From positions 1 through 56,122 of the forward strand of contig JACZXH010000011.1 in the NCBI GenBank assembly GCA_022571715.1: a stretch of 56,122 nucleotides of DNA, given 5' to 3'. This document shows positions 1-8,487 of the stretch, piece by piece. The notes under the pieces are model-generated. The model searched no databases. It was given only the letters and a program-made list of their open reading frames with translations, and was not told the origin of the DNA. The stretch comes from Bacteroidota bacterium (GTDB taxonomy: Bacteria > Bacteroidota > Bacteroidia > Cytophagales > Cyclobacteriaceae). The number at the start of each line of letters is the position of its first letter. Position 1 is the first letter of the stretch. A program made the translations under genes and the position numbers.

Positions 1-527
1 AAGAATACCCGGTAAACTACCTCGATGAACTTGCGGCGCAGTCGCGTTTTTTCCGCAGGATGTTTAACAGTTATACGTTATTCAGCTATGCCACCATAGA
101 TGATATACTGGGTGAATCCAGATGGGTAGCGGACAGAAAGTATCACCACCATGTTAATACTACATCCAGTTTCATATTATGGAACGATAATGGTGATTTC
201 AGATGGGAGAAGTTACCGATGCAATTACAGATTGCCCCCTTCACAAACATGATTGTTCGTGATTTTAATGGCGACAACTACCCCGATGTGCTGATCGCAG
301 GGAATGACCATTCTTACGATGTATCCACTGGTTACTACGATGCAAACAAAGGATTCATTTTACTGAGTAGAGGCGGTTCATCTTCATTTGATTTGTTGAT
401 GCCTCACCAAAGCGGTTTGTGGTTTCAGGGGCAGATGGGGTCACTTCTTTATTTTGAAGGGGATACTTCACTGGTGGTTGGGGGTATCAACCGGGGCAAA
501 ATTGTGGTGTTCGAACATAAAAAATAG
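1..527 (+). CDS. FG-GAP/VCBS repeat protein, C-terminal fragment
   Basis: The reading frame is open from the first bases of the window, so this is the 3' end of a longer gene. The visible part carries one clear FG-GAP/VCBS calcium-binding motif (DFNGDNYPD, about 80 residues after the first internal Met), followed by beta-rich sequence that ends in a lysine-rich tail. Proteins of this kind (VCBS repeat, often CRTAC1/ASPIC-UnbV-like) are secreted or surface beta-propellers; in Bacteroidota many are lipoproteins. No C-terminal sorting domain is visible. The Met at position 60 is internal, not the start. The family call is moderately sure; the exact function is unknown. Confidence 0.75.
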   Translation, partial: EYPVNYLDELAAQSRFFRRMFNSYTLFSYATIDDILGESRWVADRKYHHHVNTTSSFILWNDNGDFRWEKLPMQLQIAPFTNMIVRDFNGDNYPDVLIAGNDHSYDVSTGYYDANKGFILLSRGGSSSFDLLMPHQSGLWFQGQMGSLLYFEGDTSLVVGGINRGKIVVFEHKK

Positions 528-562
528 TGGATGCGGGCAGGAAGAAACTGCCGTTCCGACCC

Positions 563-687
563 CGTCATTCTGAGCGAATGTGCCCGTTAACCCTGGGGGA
601 ACGCCTTAGCAGCAGCCGGCAGGAAGAATTTGTAACCTACTACCCGGATAAATAATAACAGATCCTTCACTCGCACATAGGATGACG
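563..687. repeat. Imperfect palindromic repeat between convergent genes
   Basis: The left end (563-580, CGTCATTCTGAGCGAATG) and the reverse complement of the right end (about 668-687, CGTCATCCTATGTGCGAGTG) match imperfectly, and inside them lie GAAGAATTT and AGATCCTTC, again facing each other. The layout recalls the dispersed GTCATTCTGAGCG...GAAGAATCT palindromes common in Bacteroidota intergenic DNA. It fills the gap between two genes that end facing each other, so it may form a 3' hairpin for both transcripts. Copy number in this genome cannot be seen here. Confidence 0.55.
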
Positions 688-707
688 AATGTGGCGTAAT
701 GCATTGA

Positions 708-1424
708 CTAGCGAAGTTTTCTTAAATCACCCTGGTATTTTTTGATTACAGATCTCATTTTTTCCAGATCGGTATTTGTCTGTTCAATCTGTAGCCTGGT
801 ATTTTCGATTCGTTGATTCAGGGCCAGAATTTCAAGTTCCAGATTTTCAAGCATTTTTAGCATCCTTTCCCGTTCGTCAGTTGCCTGCTGCAACTGCCCA
901 GAAAAAGTTTCGCCATCATGTACCAGGGTACGTTGTTGCTTTTCGGTATATGCAATAGCCTGTTCTGCTTCGCGCATTTTCTTCCGGATAAGATCTTCCT
1001 GGTAGACAACCGGCAATTTCTCCATAAATATTTTCAATGCGGTGTTTACCAGTTCTTCACCTTCTTCACCTGCAAGCAACGTACCAGGGTCGAGAGCGAT
1101 CCATATTGTCCCAAGGCTGTCTTTTTCGCTTATACGCACATAATACAGGGCTTCCGGATAAAATGCATCCGGTAGCTTAAATTCTTCCATCTGATAAAAA
1201 TCACGTTTACGACGTAATTTTGCCATTTCTCCTGCGTATTCAACCCAGAAATCGAGAACTTTGTCGCGAGTGCCATTGATAATGACACTGAATCCCTGGA
1301 ATTTTGTTGCGTTGATGTTGCCTGATTCATTCCTGACTTTTTGCGCATAACCGGATAATGGAATGATAATCGCAGCAATAACGAACAAAACCTTTACTTT
1401 AATGAAACCGTTTACAATTCGCAT
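708..1424 (-). CDS. Secreted coiled-coil protein of unknown function
   Basis: 238 residues. The N-terminus (about residues 1-27) is a signal peptide ending at GYA-Q, a typical signal peptidase I site, so the protein is probably periplasmic. Residues about 30-135 form a mixed domain I do not recognise. Residues about 140-235 are rich in Glu, Gln, Lys and Leu with a heptad pattern, a long coiled coil. The start ATG at 1424 lies divergent from the TIGR01777 gene, with a 70 bp gap. I do not recognise the family. The length of the coiled coil suggests a structural or envelope-associated role, but this is inference. Confidence 0.75.
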   Translation of the reverse strand: MRIVNGFIKVKVLFVIAAIIIPLSGYAQKVRNESGNINATKFQGFSVIINGTRDKVLDFWVEYAGEMAKLRRKRDFYQMEEFKLPDAFYPEALYYVRISEKDSLGTIWIALDPGTLLAGEEGEELVNTALKIFMEKLPVVYQEDLIRKKMREAEQAIAYTEKQQRTLVHDGETFSGQLQQATDERERMLKMLENLELEILALNQRIENTRLQIEQTNTDLEKMRSVIKKYQGDLRKLR

Positions 1425-1494
1425 AACATTTGAAATTTATTTGGTTCAGCAACTATAAACATACAATTTCTATAATTCAACAAATATCCGGCCA

Positions 1495-2409
1495 ATGCAT
1501 AAAAATATTTTAATAACAGGCGGTACAGGAACAATTGGTATTTCTGTTTCGGAGTTGCTGACCAATCGCGGTCACCGGGTTCGAATTTTGTCAAGATCAG
1601 CACATGACAAAGCAGATTCATACGATTATTTCACGTGGGATCCTGTCATTGGCAAAATGGAGGATGCTGCTTTTAAGAATGTTGATGTTGTCATTCACCT
1701 GGCAGGTGAAAGTATTGCCGGCAAAAAATGGACAAAAACCCGAAAAAAATTGTTAACAGACAGCAGGGTAAACACTGCAATATTTATTAAGGATGTAATT
1801 TCAGGCATGGATGAAAAACCTGAGGTTCTTATATCTGCTTCGGGTACCGGATACTACGGATATGATACCGGCTCAGTAGTAATGAAAGAAAACAGCCGGT
1901 TTGGAGATGATTTTCTTGCAACCCTTGTAAAAAAGTGGGAGACTGTCGCTGATTCGTTCGAGGAACTGGGCATGCGGGTGGTAAAATTCAGGACCGGGCT
2001 GGTGTTAAGCAAATACGGAGGTGCATTGGAAGTCATGACCAGACCTGTAAAAATGGGTATCGGATCGCCTTTAGGACGCGGTGATCAGATAATAAGCTGG
2101 ATTCATGCGGATGACCTGGCGGCTATGTATGGCTACGCGGTTGAAAATACGGCACTGAAGGGCGTTTATAATGCGGTATCTCCCGAACCTGTAACGAACA
2201 CCAATTTTATGAAGACGACAGCAAAGGTTTTAAAAAGACCGTTTTTTATGCCGAATGTGCCTTCATTTGTATTGAAAATGATGTTGGGAGAAATGGCGTC
2301 GCTGGTAACCGGTGGAAACTATGTATCTTCAGAAAAAATCTGCAATGAAGGTTTTGATTTTAACTATAATCATCTGGAAGAAGCATTAGAAAATCTGCTG
2401 CTTTCGTAG
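1495..2409 (+). CDS. TIGR01777-family NAD-dependent epimerase (SDR39U1-like)
   Basis: 304 residues, the usual length for this family. The Rossmann motif GGTGTIG sits at residues 9-15, followed by the family pattern HLAGESIAGKKWT near residue 75 and a GTGYYG stretch near 120. The C-terminal 60 residues (EPVTNTNFMKTTAKVLKRP onwards) match the DUF1731 tail that marks TIGR01777/YfcH proteins. The family is an atypical short-chain dehydrogenase group; the substrate is not established. It opens a plus-strand run with a LOG hydrolase 48 bp downstream. Confidence 0.92.
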   Translation: MHKNILITGGTGTIGISVSELLTNRGHRVRILSRSAHDKADSYDYFTWDPVIGKMEDAAFKNVDVVIHLAGESIAGKKWTKTRKKLLTDSRVNTAIFIKDVISGMDEKPEVLISASGTGYYGYDTGSVVMKENSRFGDDFLATLVKKWETVADSFEELGMRVVKFRTGLVLSKYGGALEVMTRPVKMGIGSPLGRGDQIISWIHADDLAAMYGYAVENTALKGVYNAVSPEPVTNTNFMKTTAKVLKRPFFMPNVPSFVLKMMLGEMASLVTGGNYVSSEKICNEGFDFNYNHLEEALENLLLS

Positions 2410-2457
2410 CGAATCAGCAAATTATTCTTAAAATTTGAAATAGCCTACTTCGAAAAT

Positions 2458-3219
2458 ATGAATGATGAAAAAGATATATTGAACAATGGTCCGCACGGAG
2501 CTGAGATATCATCTGATGAGGAAAAGCGTATCCGACAGGCATTTAAAGACAAGGATTGGGCGGAAATTAAAAGTACCGACTCGTGGGTAATATTTAAGGT
2601 AATGGCTGAGTTTGTACAGGGATTTGAAAAACTGGCAAAAATCGGACCTTGTGTTACCATATTTGGCTCAGCGCGTTCAAAGCGTGGTTCGGAAAACTAT
2701 CTGATTGCACAACAGATTGGTGCAAAACTGGTGGAACACGGCTATGGCGTCATAACAGGCGGAGGTCCTGGTATTATGGAAGCTGGCAACAAAGGAGCCC
2801 GCGAAGCCGGGGGCAAATCTGTGGGCCTGAATATTGAACTTCCAAATGAACAGTTCAGCAATATTTATATTGATCCGGATAAACTGATTGATTTTGATTA
2901 TTTCTTTGTGCGGAAAGTAATGTTTGTCCGCTATTCTCAAGGTTTTATTGCAATGCCGGGAGGGTTCGGTACCTTAGACGAATTTTTTGAGGCGCTGACG
3001 CTTATACAAACCCAGAAAATAGGCAGGTTTCCTATAGTGTTGGTTGGGCGTACCTTTTGGGGTGGATTAATAGACTGGATTGAAAACATCGTACTTACCA
3101 AAGAAGCTAATATCAATGCCGAGGACATGCTCCTGTTCAACATCGTGGAAAGCCCGGCCGAAGCCGTAGATGTTATTAACGAATTTTATTCGAAGTATCT
3201 TCTCACACCCAATTTTTAG
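2458..3219 (+). CDS. TIGR00730/LOG-family nucleotide 5'-monophosphate phosphoribohydrolase
   Basis: 253 residues. The two family signatures are present: GGGPGIMEAGNKGA near residue 100 and PGGFGTLDEFFEALT near residue 165, the Lonely Guy motifs that bind the phosphoribosyl group and hold the catalytic Glu. The N-terminal extension of about 60 charged residues is longer than in the shorter paralogue at 7263-7844. Known members cleave the N-glycosidic bond of nucleoside monophosphates, including cytokinin nucleotides. The next gene starts 2 bp after its stop, so the two are probably translated from one mRNA. Confidence 0.92.
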   Translation: MNDEKDILNNGPHGAEISSDEEKRIRQAFKDKDWAEIKSTDSWVIFKVMAEFVQGFEKLAKIGPCVTIFGSARSKRGSENYLIAQQIGAKLVEHGYGVITGGGPGIMEAGNKGAREAGGKSVGLNIELPNEQFSNIYIDPDKLIDFDYFFVRKVMFVRYSQGFIAMPGGFGTLDEFFEALTLIQTQKIGRFPIVLVGRTFWGGLIDWIENIVLTKEANINAEDMLLFNIVESPAEAVDVINEFYSKYLLTPNF

Positions 3220-3221
3220 CC

Positions 3222-4145
3222 TTGAAATTTTCTGATTATCTATCTGTTTTAAGCCTGGTGACATTGTTAGGCTACATTGCCTTTAACGAAGCCCGTGACA
3301 ACGAACCGGATGACAAACTGTTTCCCGGATTTGCAAGTCAGGACATTGCACCCGGAAATTATGTTGCCAAAAGTATTACCCTGCCAGAGCAACTAACCTT
3401 TGCGGGCGAACAAGTACCTCTTAACGAACCTGAAGTCATGGAACGGCTGGACCGGGAATTACATATAAATACGTACTGGCACAATAACACAATTTTTATT
3501 ATTAAACGTGCGCACAGGTGGTTTCCTGAAATAGAAAGTGTACTTGCTGAAGAAGGCGTACCTAATGATTTTAAATACCTTCCTGCGATTGAAAGCAATT
3601 TTTTGAATGACACTTCACCTAAAAATGCGGTTGGTTTCTGGCAAATCAGGAAATCAACAGGCAGGGAGATGGGCCTTGAAATAACACGTGAGGTGGATGA
3701 GCGCTACGACCCTATAAAATCCACTCGCGCGGCCTGCAAATACCTGAATAAAGCGTATAAAAAATTTGGAAACTGGACCATGGTAGCAGGCTCCTATAAC
3801 CGGGGAATGTCCGGTATTCAACGTGCCATCGAAAAACAGAAAACGGATTCGTATTACGACCTTCTCCTGAATTCGGAAACCTCCAGGTATGTGTTCAGAA
3901 TTCTTGCCATTAAAGAGATCATTGAAAATCCTGAAAATTATTATTTCAACATCAACGATGACCATTTATACAATCCATACGAAGTAGAATATGTGGAGGT
4001 TACGGAGACGATTCCTGATCTTGTTGAATTTTCTGAAAAACAGGGTATAAACTACAAGCAGTTAAAGTTGTATAATCCATGGTTGAGGCAGAATAGGCTT
4101 ACTATCAGGGGCAACAAAAAATACCTGATTGCCATTCCGGGTTAA
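3222..4145 (+). CDS. Lytic transglycosylase (SLT domain, MltD-like)
   Basis: 307 residues, starting at a TTG 2 bp after the LOG gene; no in-frame ATG lies near the N-terminus, so TTG is the best choice. Residues about 9-20 are a hydrophobic signal or anchor. The SLT domain runs from about 105 to 225, with the catalytic Glu at residue 124 (IESNF), the AVGFWQI motif after it, and the GSYNRG motif near residue 195. The C-terminal 50 residues look like a degenerate LysM-type repeat. The enzyme cleaves peptidoglycan glycan strands with formation of 1,6-anhydro ends in the periplasm. Confidence 0.9.
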   Translation: MKFSDYLSVLSLVTLLGYIAFNEARDNEPDDKLFPGFASQDIAPGNYVAKSITLPEQLTFAGEQVPLNEPEVMERLDRELHINTYWHNNTIFIIKRAHRWFPEIESVLAEEGVPNDFKYLPAIESNFLNDTSPKNAVGFWQIRKSTGREMGLEITREVDERYDPIKSTRAACKYLNKAYKKFGNWTMVAGSYNRGMSGIQRAIEKQKTDSYYDLLLNSETSRYVFRILAIKEIIENPENYYFNINDDHLYNPYEVEYVEVTETIPDLVEFSEKQGINYKQLKLYNPWLRQNRLTIRGNKKYLIAIPG

Positions 4146-4346
4146 TCGAAAACGTAGCAAGAATAAATCCAAAAAAAAGGAACAGGTATAATGATTCCGA
4201 AAGAAATACTGGAAATTATGAGAGCATTCAGGTGAGTGGTGGGAAAAGGGAAGTATCTTTTTCATCAAGGTTGTTATTTTCAGATCTAAAAACCGAAAGT
4301 AATACTGAATAATTACCTTTACATTAGAAAAAACGATTTAGAAAAA

Positions 4347-4790
4347 ATGAAAAATGAAATTTTAAAATACCTATTTATAGGAATGATTCTCTGCATTGCT
4401 CTTCTGACGTTAAATTGTGGTGGTGGCCGCAAGGAAGCAACGGTAGAACCCGACCCAATGGATGACAAAGGTATCGGCCCGGTTTCCAGTGTAGAATTTG
4501 GAAGCAAAATTGATATGGACCTTGCCAAAAAAGGCGAAGAATTATATGGCCAGATGTGTACCGCATGCCATAGGCAGGATCAGGATTTTATCGGGCCTAC
4601 GCCAAAAGGTATAATGGAAAGAAGATCGCCGGAATGGATCATGAACATGATCCTTAATCCGGAAGAAATGGTACAAAAGAATAAAATTGCAAAAGATCTG
4701 CTTATCAAATACAATGGCGCTCCAATGGCTAACCAGGATCTGACTGAAGAGCAGGCAAGAGCAGTCTTAGAGTATTTCAGGACGCTTTAG
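4347..4790 (+). CDS. Single-haem c-type cytochrome lipoprotein
   Basis: 147 residues. Residues 5-23 are hydrophobic and end at Cys24 followed by Gly-Gly-Gly, consistent with a lipoprotein signal, though TLNC is a relaxed lipobox. One haem-attachment motif CTACH sits at residues 71-75. The likely axial methionine is Met127 (GAPMANQ). The C-terminal LTEEQARAVLEYF helix is typical of class I cytochrome c domains. It is probably a membrane-tethered periplasmic electron carrier. A 200 bp gap separates it from the transglycosylase, so it may have its own promoter. Confidence 0.9.
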   Translation: MKNEILKYLFIGMILCIALLTLNCGGGRKEATVEPDPMDDKGIGPVSSVEFGSKIDMDLAKKGEELYGQMCTACHRQDQDFIGPTPKGIMERRSPEWIMNMILNPEEMVQKNKIAKDLLIKYNGAPMANQDLTEEQARAVLEYFRTL

Positions 4791-4976
4791 TCCACTTTCA
4801 CTTTCCGCTTCGGACGCCTATTGTAAAGCCGGTATCTATTGGCTTCAGTGCCTCCGTCGCAATCCCAAACTATGATAGCGGACGATAGTACGCCCTGGGG
4901 ATTAATACTTTTGGTACCCAACAGGCATGTTGCTGTCATTTGTACTTAGCTGATAAAAGGATTTTTAGCTGAATGC

Positions 4977-6236
4977 TTAGATAATTTGTGCAAGCTTGAA
5001 TTTTCTTTGAATAATTTTACCGTCACGTGATAATTCCAGCCTGATCACCCGGTTTGGTTTGGAGTTAAATAGGCCGTTGATTTCATCAAGCTTAAGATTA
5101 AGTGTAGGTTGATTGTTAATCCTGATTACTTTATCCCCTACTTTTATATCTGCCTTACGTGCAGAGGAGTTTTCTCGTACTTCTATAATTTCAAACTTAT
5201 TTAAATACAGCCCATGGGCTTTAATAATAATCCCACTCATGTTATAATTGAAGGGGTTTTTATATGTACTGTTTTTTTTCATGTAAACAAAACCATCCAT
5301 AAAATTGAAGATAATTTTAAATCTAGAGAAGATACCTCCGCCCAGTGTGCCGTTTCTGTATATTTTTTTATAATCCTGACCATAGGACTGATAATCAGGA
5401 AAAGTGGTAATCACATGTTCAAACTTAAATTTATCCAAATCCAGCAATTTTACTCTTGCAATCTCACCGATTATATCGCCGCCAAGACCACGGCCAAGGT
5501 GGCTTCTGATTTTATTATCTGGTATATGGATATCACTACTTGATTCCTCATTCAGCATCAGTGCATGGCTGGCGCCGGTATCCAGCATCAGTCTTGCTTG
5601 AACCTCACTACCATCGTAAAACACAACACGTGCCATGCAATAGGGTTTAGTGTCTTCTACTGTGATGGGCATTGCGTAATACTTTTTGTTCTCACTAATT
5701 TTCTTTTTTGCAAATGCTTCAGGCTCGTAAAACGTCATGGTTTTTTTCCGGTAGTTGATTTCGACGATAAACCGGCTGAAAAGTTCATAACCAAGAATGC
5801 CTTGGATATTATGACCAAGATAATTTCTTAACTGCAACAAGTCTTCTTCAAGCACCAATAGGGAATGACCTGTACCTTTAAGCCCACTAATATCCAATGA
5901 TACACCAGAAGCAATGTATGCATCAATAAGTTTTTTCCCGCCTACTCCCGGAATGGGGATTATTCTTGTGTAATTAATATTAAGAAGGTCGGTAAATGTT
6001 TTATCAGTAAGAATGGCGGTTCGGATACCAGTATCAACAATAAATTTTAATGGAAGTGTGTTGTTCAAAATCACTTTTACCACTACCAGATTACCTATTA
6101 ATTCTATAGGTACCGTATATTTAGTTTTACCTGGGGGCAAATTGAATCCCAACCGGGTTTGTGCAACCACAACAGGCGAAATCAATAATAAGAAGCCAAT
6201 TATAAAAGCAACAAGTGCTTTAATTAAATTTTTCAT
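4977..6236 (-). CDS. Retropepsin-like aspartyl protease with PDZ domain
   Basis: 419 residues. A signal peptide covers residues 1-26 (cleavage near VVAQ). Two aspartyl protease half-domains follow, with DTG at residues 68-70 (FIVDTG) and DTG at 219-221 (LMLDTGASHA); each is the catalytic Asp signature, so both active-site Asp residues are kept. A PDZ domain spans about 348-415 (VRENSSARKADIKVGDKV). The architecture matches PDZ-containing aspartyl proteases that are common, and mostly uncharacterised, in Bacteroidota. It is convergent with the cytochrome gene. A near match to the -7 promoter element (TATTTTTA) lies at 6248-6255. Confidence 0.9.
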   Translation of the reverse strand: MKNLIKALVAFIIGFLLLISPVVVAQTRLGFNLPPGKTKYTVPIELIGNLVVVKVILNNTLPLKFIVDTGIRTAILTDKTFTDLLNINYTRIIPIPGVGGKKLIDAYIASGVSLDISGLKGTGHSLLVLEEDLLQLRNYLGHNIQGILGYELFSRFIVEINYRKKTMTFYEPEAFAKKKISENKKYYAMPITVEDTKPYCMARVVFYDGSEVQARLMLDTGASHALMLNEESSSDIHIPDNKIRSHLGRGLGGDIIGEIARVKLLDLDKFKFEHVITTFPDYQSYGQDYKKIYRNGTLGGGIFSRFKIIFNFMDGFVYMKKNSTYKNPFNYNMSGIIIKAHGLYLNKFEIIEVRENSSARKADIKVGDKVIRINNQPTLNLKLDEINGLFNSKPNRVIRLELSRDGKIIQRKFKLAQII

Positions 6237-6757
6237 GCAGCCGGTAAGTAAAAATACAACTACAATTATATTGTGTTAGCACATCAAGGTTCCAAAAGAA
6301 TACATGATATTGATTTATCTATACGGATAAGTAAAGATAATGATTAATAAAATCATGAAAAAAATAAATAAACCTGATGAAGATCATTTTGAGAATAGGG
6401 ACCATTTGTCTAATTTCAAACTTTTAATTTTCACCTAACATTTAACTAAACCTTAATTCTAAAAAAAATCTGTTTTATGGGAATGGAAAGATGCAGTTTT
6501 GAAAAAGTGGTTGATAGTTTAAGATTAATTTGAAATTTGCAACATGTTTAAGCATTATTTCAAAAGAAATAATAGAAGATAGAAATTGGACTGATCATAT
6601 CACTGATTCTGTTTATACTGTTTTTATTGCGGTAATCATCTGGATATTCAGGCTGGGTAAAGGATTTTTGATGGGATGAAAAACCTGATACTGAAAGAAG
6701 ATAAATCTGGAAAAAAATTTACAATAGTAACTGATATTAAATAATACACTACATATT
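6237..6757. other. Long AT-rich intergenic region
   Basis: 521 bp between a minus-strand protease start and a plus-strand small gene. I see no RNA gene or clear terminator. One short open frame with a TTG start runs 6530-6679 (49 codons) and encodes a basic head and a hydrophobic stretch (VYTVFIAVIIWIF). It has only a partial promoter-like site just upstream and no recognisable family, so I do not call it as a gene. The region probably holds the promoters of both flanking genes. Confidence 0.4.
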
Positions 6758-6955
6758 ATGAAAAAGAGAAATTCAATAACAGCTTTCATAATTTCTTTCA
6801 TGCTTCCGGGCATTGCTTCTGCCCAGGTTAGCGAAGGAGGAGCACTAAGTCAGGAAATTATGGTTATGGCCATTTTCTCAGTGCTGATGTTAATGGTATT
6901 TGTGCTGATAGCAGTCATTTTTTCACTGGTGACGCTTAAGAAAGCAATCCGCTAA
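6758..6955 (+). CDS. Small exported membrane protein
   Basis: 65 residues. The first 23 residues are a good signal peptide (basic KKR head, hydrophobic core, cut near ASA-Q). A second hydrophobic segment covers about residues 34-60 and ends in LKKAIR, a basic cytosolic-type stop. The protein would be a single-span membrane protein with a very short periplasmic part. I do not recognise the family. The signal-plus-anchor layout resembles the first part of some membrane-bound respiratory subunits, so it could be a remnant of a longer gene, but no continuation is evident after its stop. Confidence 0.55.
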   Translation: MKKRNSITAFIISFMLPGIASAQVSEGGALSQEIMVMAIFSVLMLMVFVLIAVIFSLVTLKKAIR

Positions 6956-7262
6956 AAAGTAAACAGAACAGCCCGGCGGAATATGGGAGTTGGACGACCA
7001 TTTGCGACTATGGTGAACTTATTTGGTTTTATTTTACCATAACTTTCTCAGAGTATATTTGGTTGTGTATCAAGTATTTAATTTTAGCCCGAAATTAAAC
7101 CGTAAATAATCGAACTCCGTTCAATTTGAGATGTGCGAATCGGAAAGTCATTAGTTAACCGTATTGTTAGAACATTTTGGGTTGTTGCCTCTTGCAGAAC
7201 TTCCGAATAGGAGTTAATAACTTCTTTCGATGGTCAGCATATTGTGTTTTGTTCGCTAATGC
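6956..7262. other. Intergenic region between convergent genes, nothing recognised
   Basis: 307 bp between the end of the small membrane protein and the end of the second LOG gene. I see no open frame of substance, no tRNA and no strong hairpin with a T-tract. The palindromic repeats found in two other tail-to-tail gaps of this window are not evident here. Confidence 0.4.
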
Positions 7263-7844
7263 TCATGTTTGTTCTTTGTGCAACCATTTTTCTACGTGTA
7301 CAGGTTTGTAGTAACCGAGTTTTTCGATCAACCTTTTTGGGTCGTCGTCAACAAGTAAAAGGTTTTTATTTTCATTTTTCAGAAAACCGTTTTCTTCCAT
7401 AGTGTCAAATAGGGATATCAGCGAATTGTAGTAGCCGTTTATATTGTACAGACCGATGGGTTTTTGAACCAGTCCGAGCTGTGCCCAGGTCAGGATTTCA
7501 GCGAGTTCTTCCAGCGTTCCGAAACCACCGGGCATGGCAATAAACCCGTCTGCCAGTTCAGTCATTATTTGCTTTCGTTCGTGCATAGAGTTTACTTTAA
7601 TCAACTTTGTAATACCCTGGTGATCAAATTCTTTTGCGACAAGAAATCGGGGGATCACCCCGGTAACCTCTCCGCCCAGCGACAGAAATTCGTCTGCCAG
7701 TATTCCCATTAGTCCGATGCTGCCACCTCCATATATCAGCTGGATGTTATTTTTAACCATTTCTTTGCCAAATTTTTTGACTTCTGTAATATACTGCGGA
7801 CGATTGCCGGTTTCCGATCCGCAGAAAACACATATATATTTCAT
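7263..7844 (-). CDS. TIGR00730/LOG-family protein, short paralogue
   Basis: 193 residues, close to the standard length of cytokinin riboside monophosphate phosphoribohydrolases. The first motif is GGGSIGLMG near residue 40 and the second PGGFGTLEELAEILTW near residue 105, with the conserved Met-Arg-type stretch HERKQIM before it. It is a shorter, distinct paralogue of the gene at 2458-3219. It is divergent from the Rid gene, with a 59 bp gap. The reaction is hydrolysis of a nucleoside monophosphate to base and ribose 5-phosphate; the physiological substrate is not known. Confidence 0.92.
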   Translation of the reverse strand: MKYICVFCGSETGNRPQYITEVKKFGKEMVKNNIQLIYGGGSIGLMGILADEFLSLGGEVTGVIPRFLVAKEFDHQGITKLIKVNSMHERKQIMTELADGFIAMPGGFGTLEELAEILTWAQLGLVQKPIGLYNINGYYNSLISLFDTMEENGFLKNENKNLLLVDDDPKRLIEKLGYYKPVHVEKWLHKEQT

Positions 7845-7903
7845 TTATTTAATTTTATGAATTAAAATGCAAGGAACGAATTTAGAAAATAAATCATAAG
7901 ATT

Positions 7904-8299
7904 ATGACAGACAGAAAAAATATAACCTCCGGTACAAAATGGGAAGATATAGTTGGATATTCGAGAGCCGTGCGAATTGGTAATATAGTTGAAATCTCAG
8001 GGACGGTAGCAGTGAAAAACGGTAAAATTGTCGGTCCTAAAGATCCTTACATTCAGGCCAAACGAATTTTTCAAATAATCGAAAGCAACCTGAGGAAGGC
8101 GGGTGCTACATTGAAAGATGTGATTCGGACAAGAATGTATGTGACGGATATCAGCCGGTGGGATGAGGTAGGGAAGGCTCATTATGAGATTTTTAAAGCG
8201 ATAAAGCCGGCAACAAGTATGATCGAAGTGAAGTCGCTGATCGATCAGGAATTTATGGTTGAAATAGAGGTTACTGCTGTAGTTTCATTGGATGAATAA
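7904..8299 (+). CDS. Rid (YjgF/YER057c/UK114) family protein
   Basis: 131 residues, normal family length. The fold signatures are present: the VRIGNIVEISGTVAV strand, the RTRMYVTDI strand-turn and the C-terminal FMVEIEVTAV strand. In classic RidA the Pro-Ala-Arg segment supplies the Arg that binds the imine carboxylate; here the equivalent reads KPATSMIEV, with Thr in place of Arg. That places it in a subfamily for which imine deaminase activity is doubtful. The protein is expected to be cytosolic and trimeric. It stands alone between two minus-strand genes. Confidence 0.88.
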   Translation: MTDRKNITSGTKWEDIVGYSRAVRIGNIVEISGTVAVKNGKIVGPKDPYIQAKRIFQIIESNLRKAGATLKDVIRTRMYVTDISRWDEVGKAHYEIFKAIKPATSMIEVKSLIDQEFMVEIEVTAVVSLDE

Positions 8300-8487
8300 T
8301 ATAGTTCACCTGGATGCTCAGTTTAGAATCCAATTTTCAGACATAAGGCGACTGTAGTTATTTTTCTATTTCAATTGTTCTGCACAGCGTTGACATGGGT
8401 ATGTCCGAAGTTTTATTTTCAAACGGATTCTTCAGATCGGCTCCAAGTTGATTACTAATGATTCTTTGACCCTACAATGAACAAAAA

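Noticed and set aside
6530-6679. 49-codon TTG open frame
   Set aside because: One hydrophobic stretch only, weak start, no family; not enough to call a gene.
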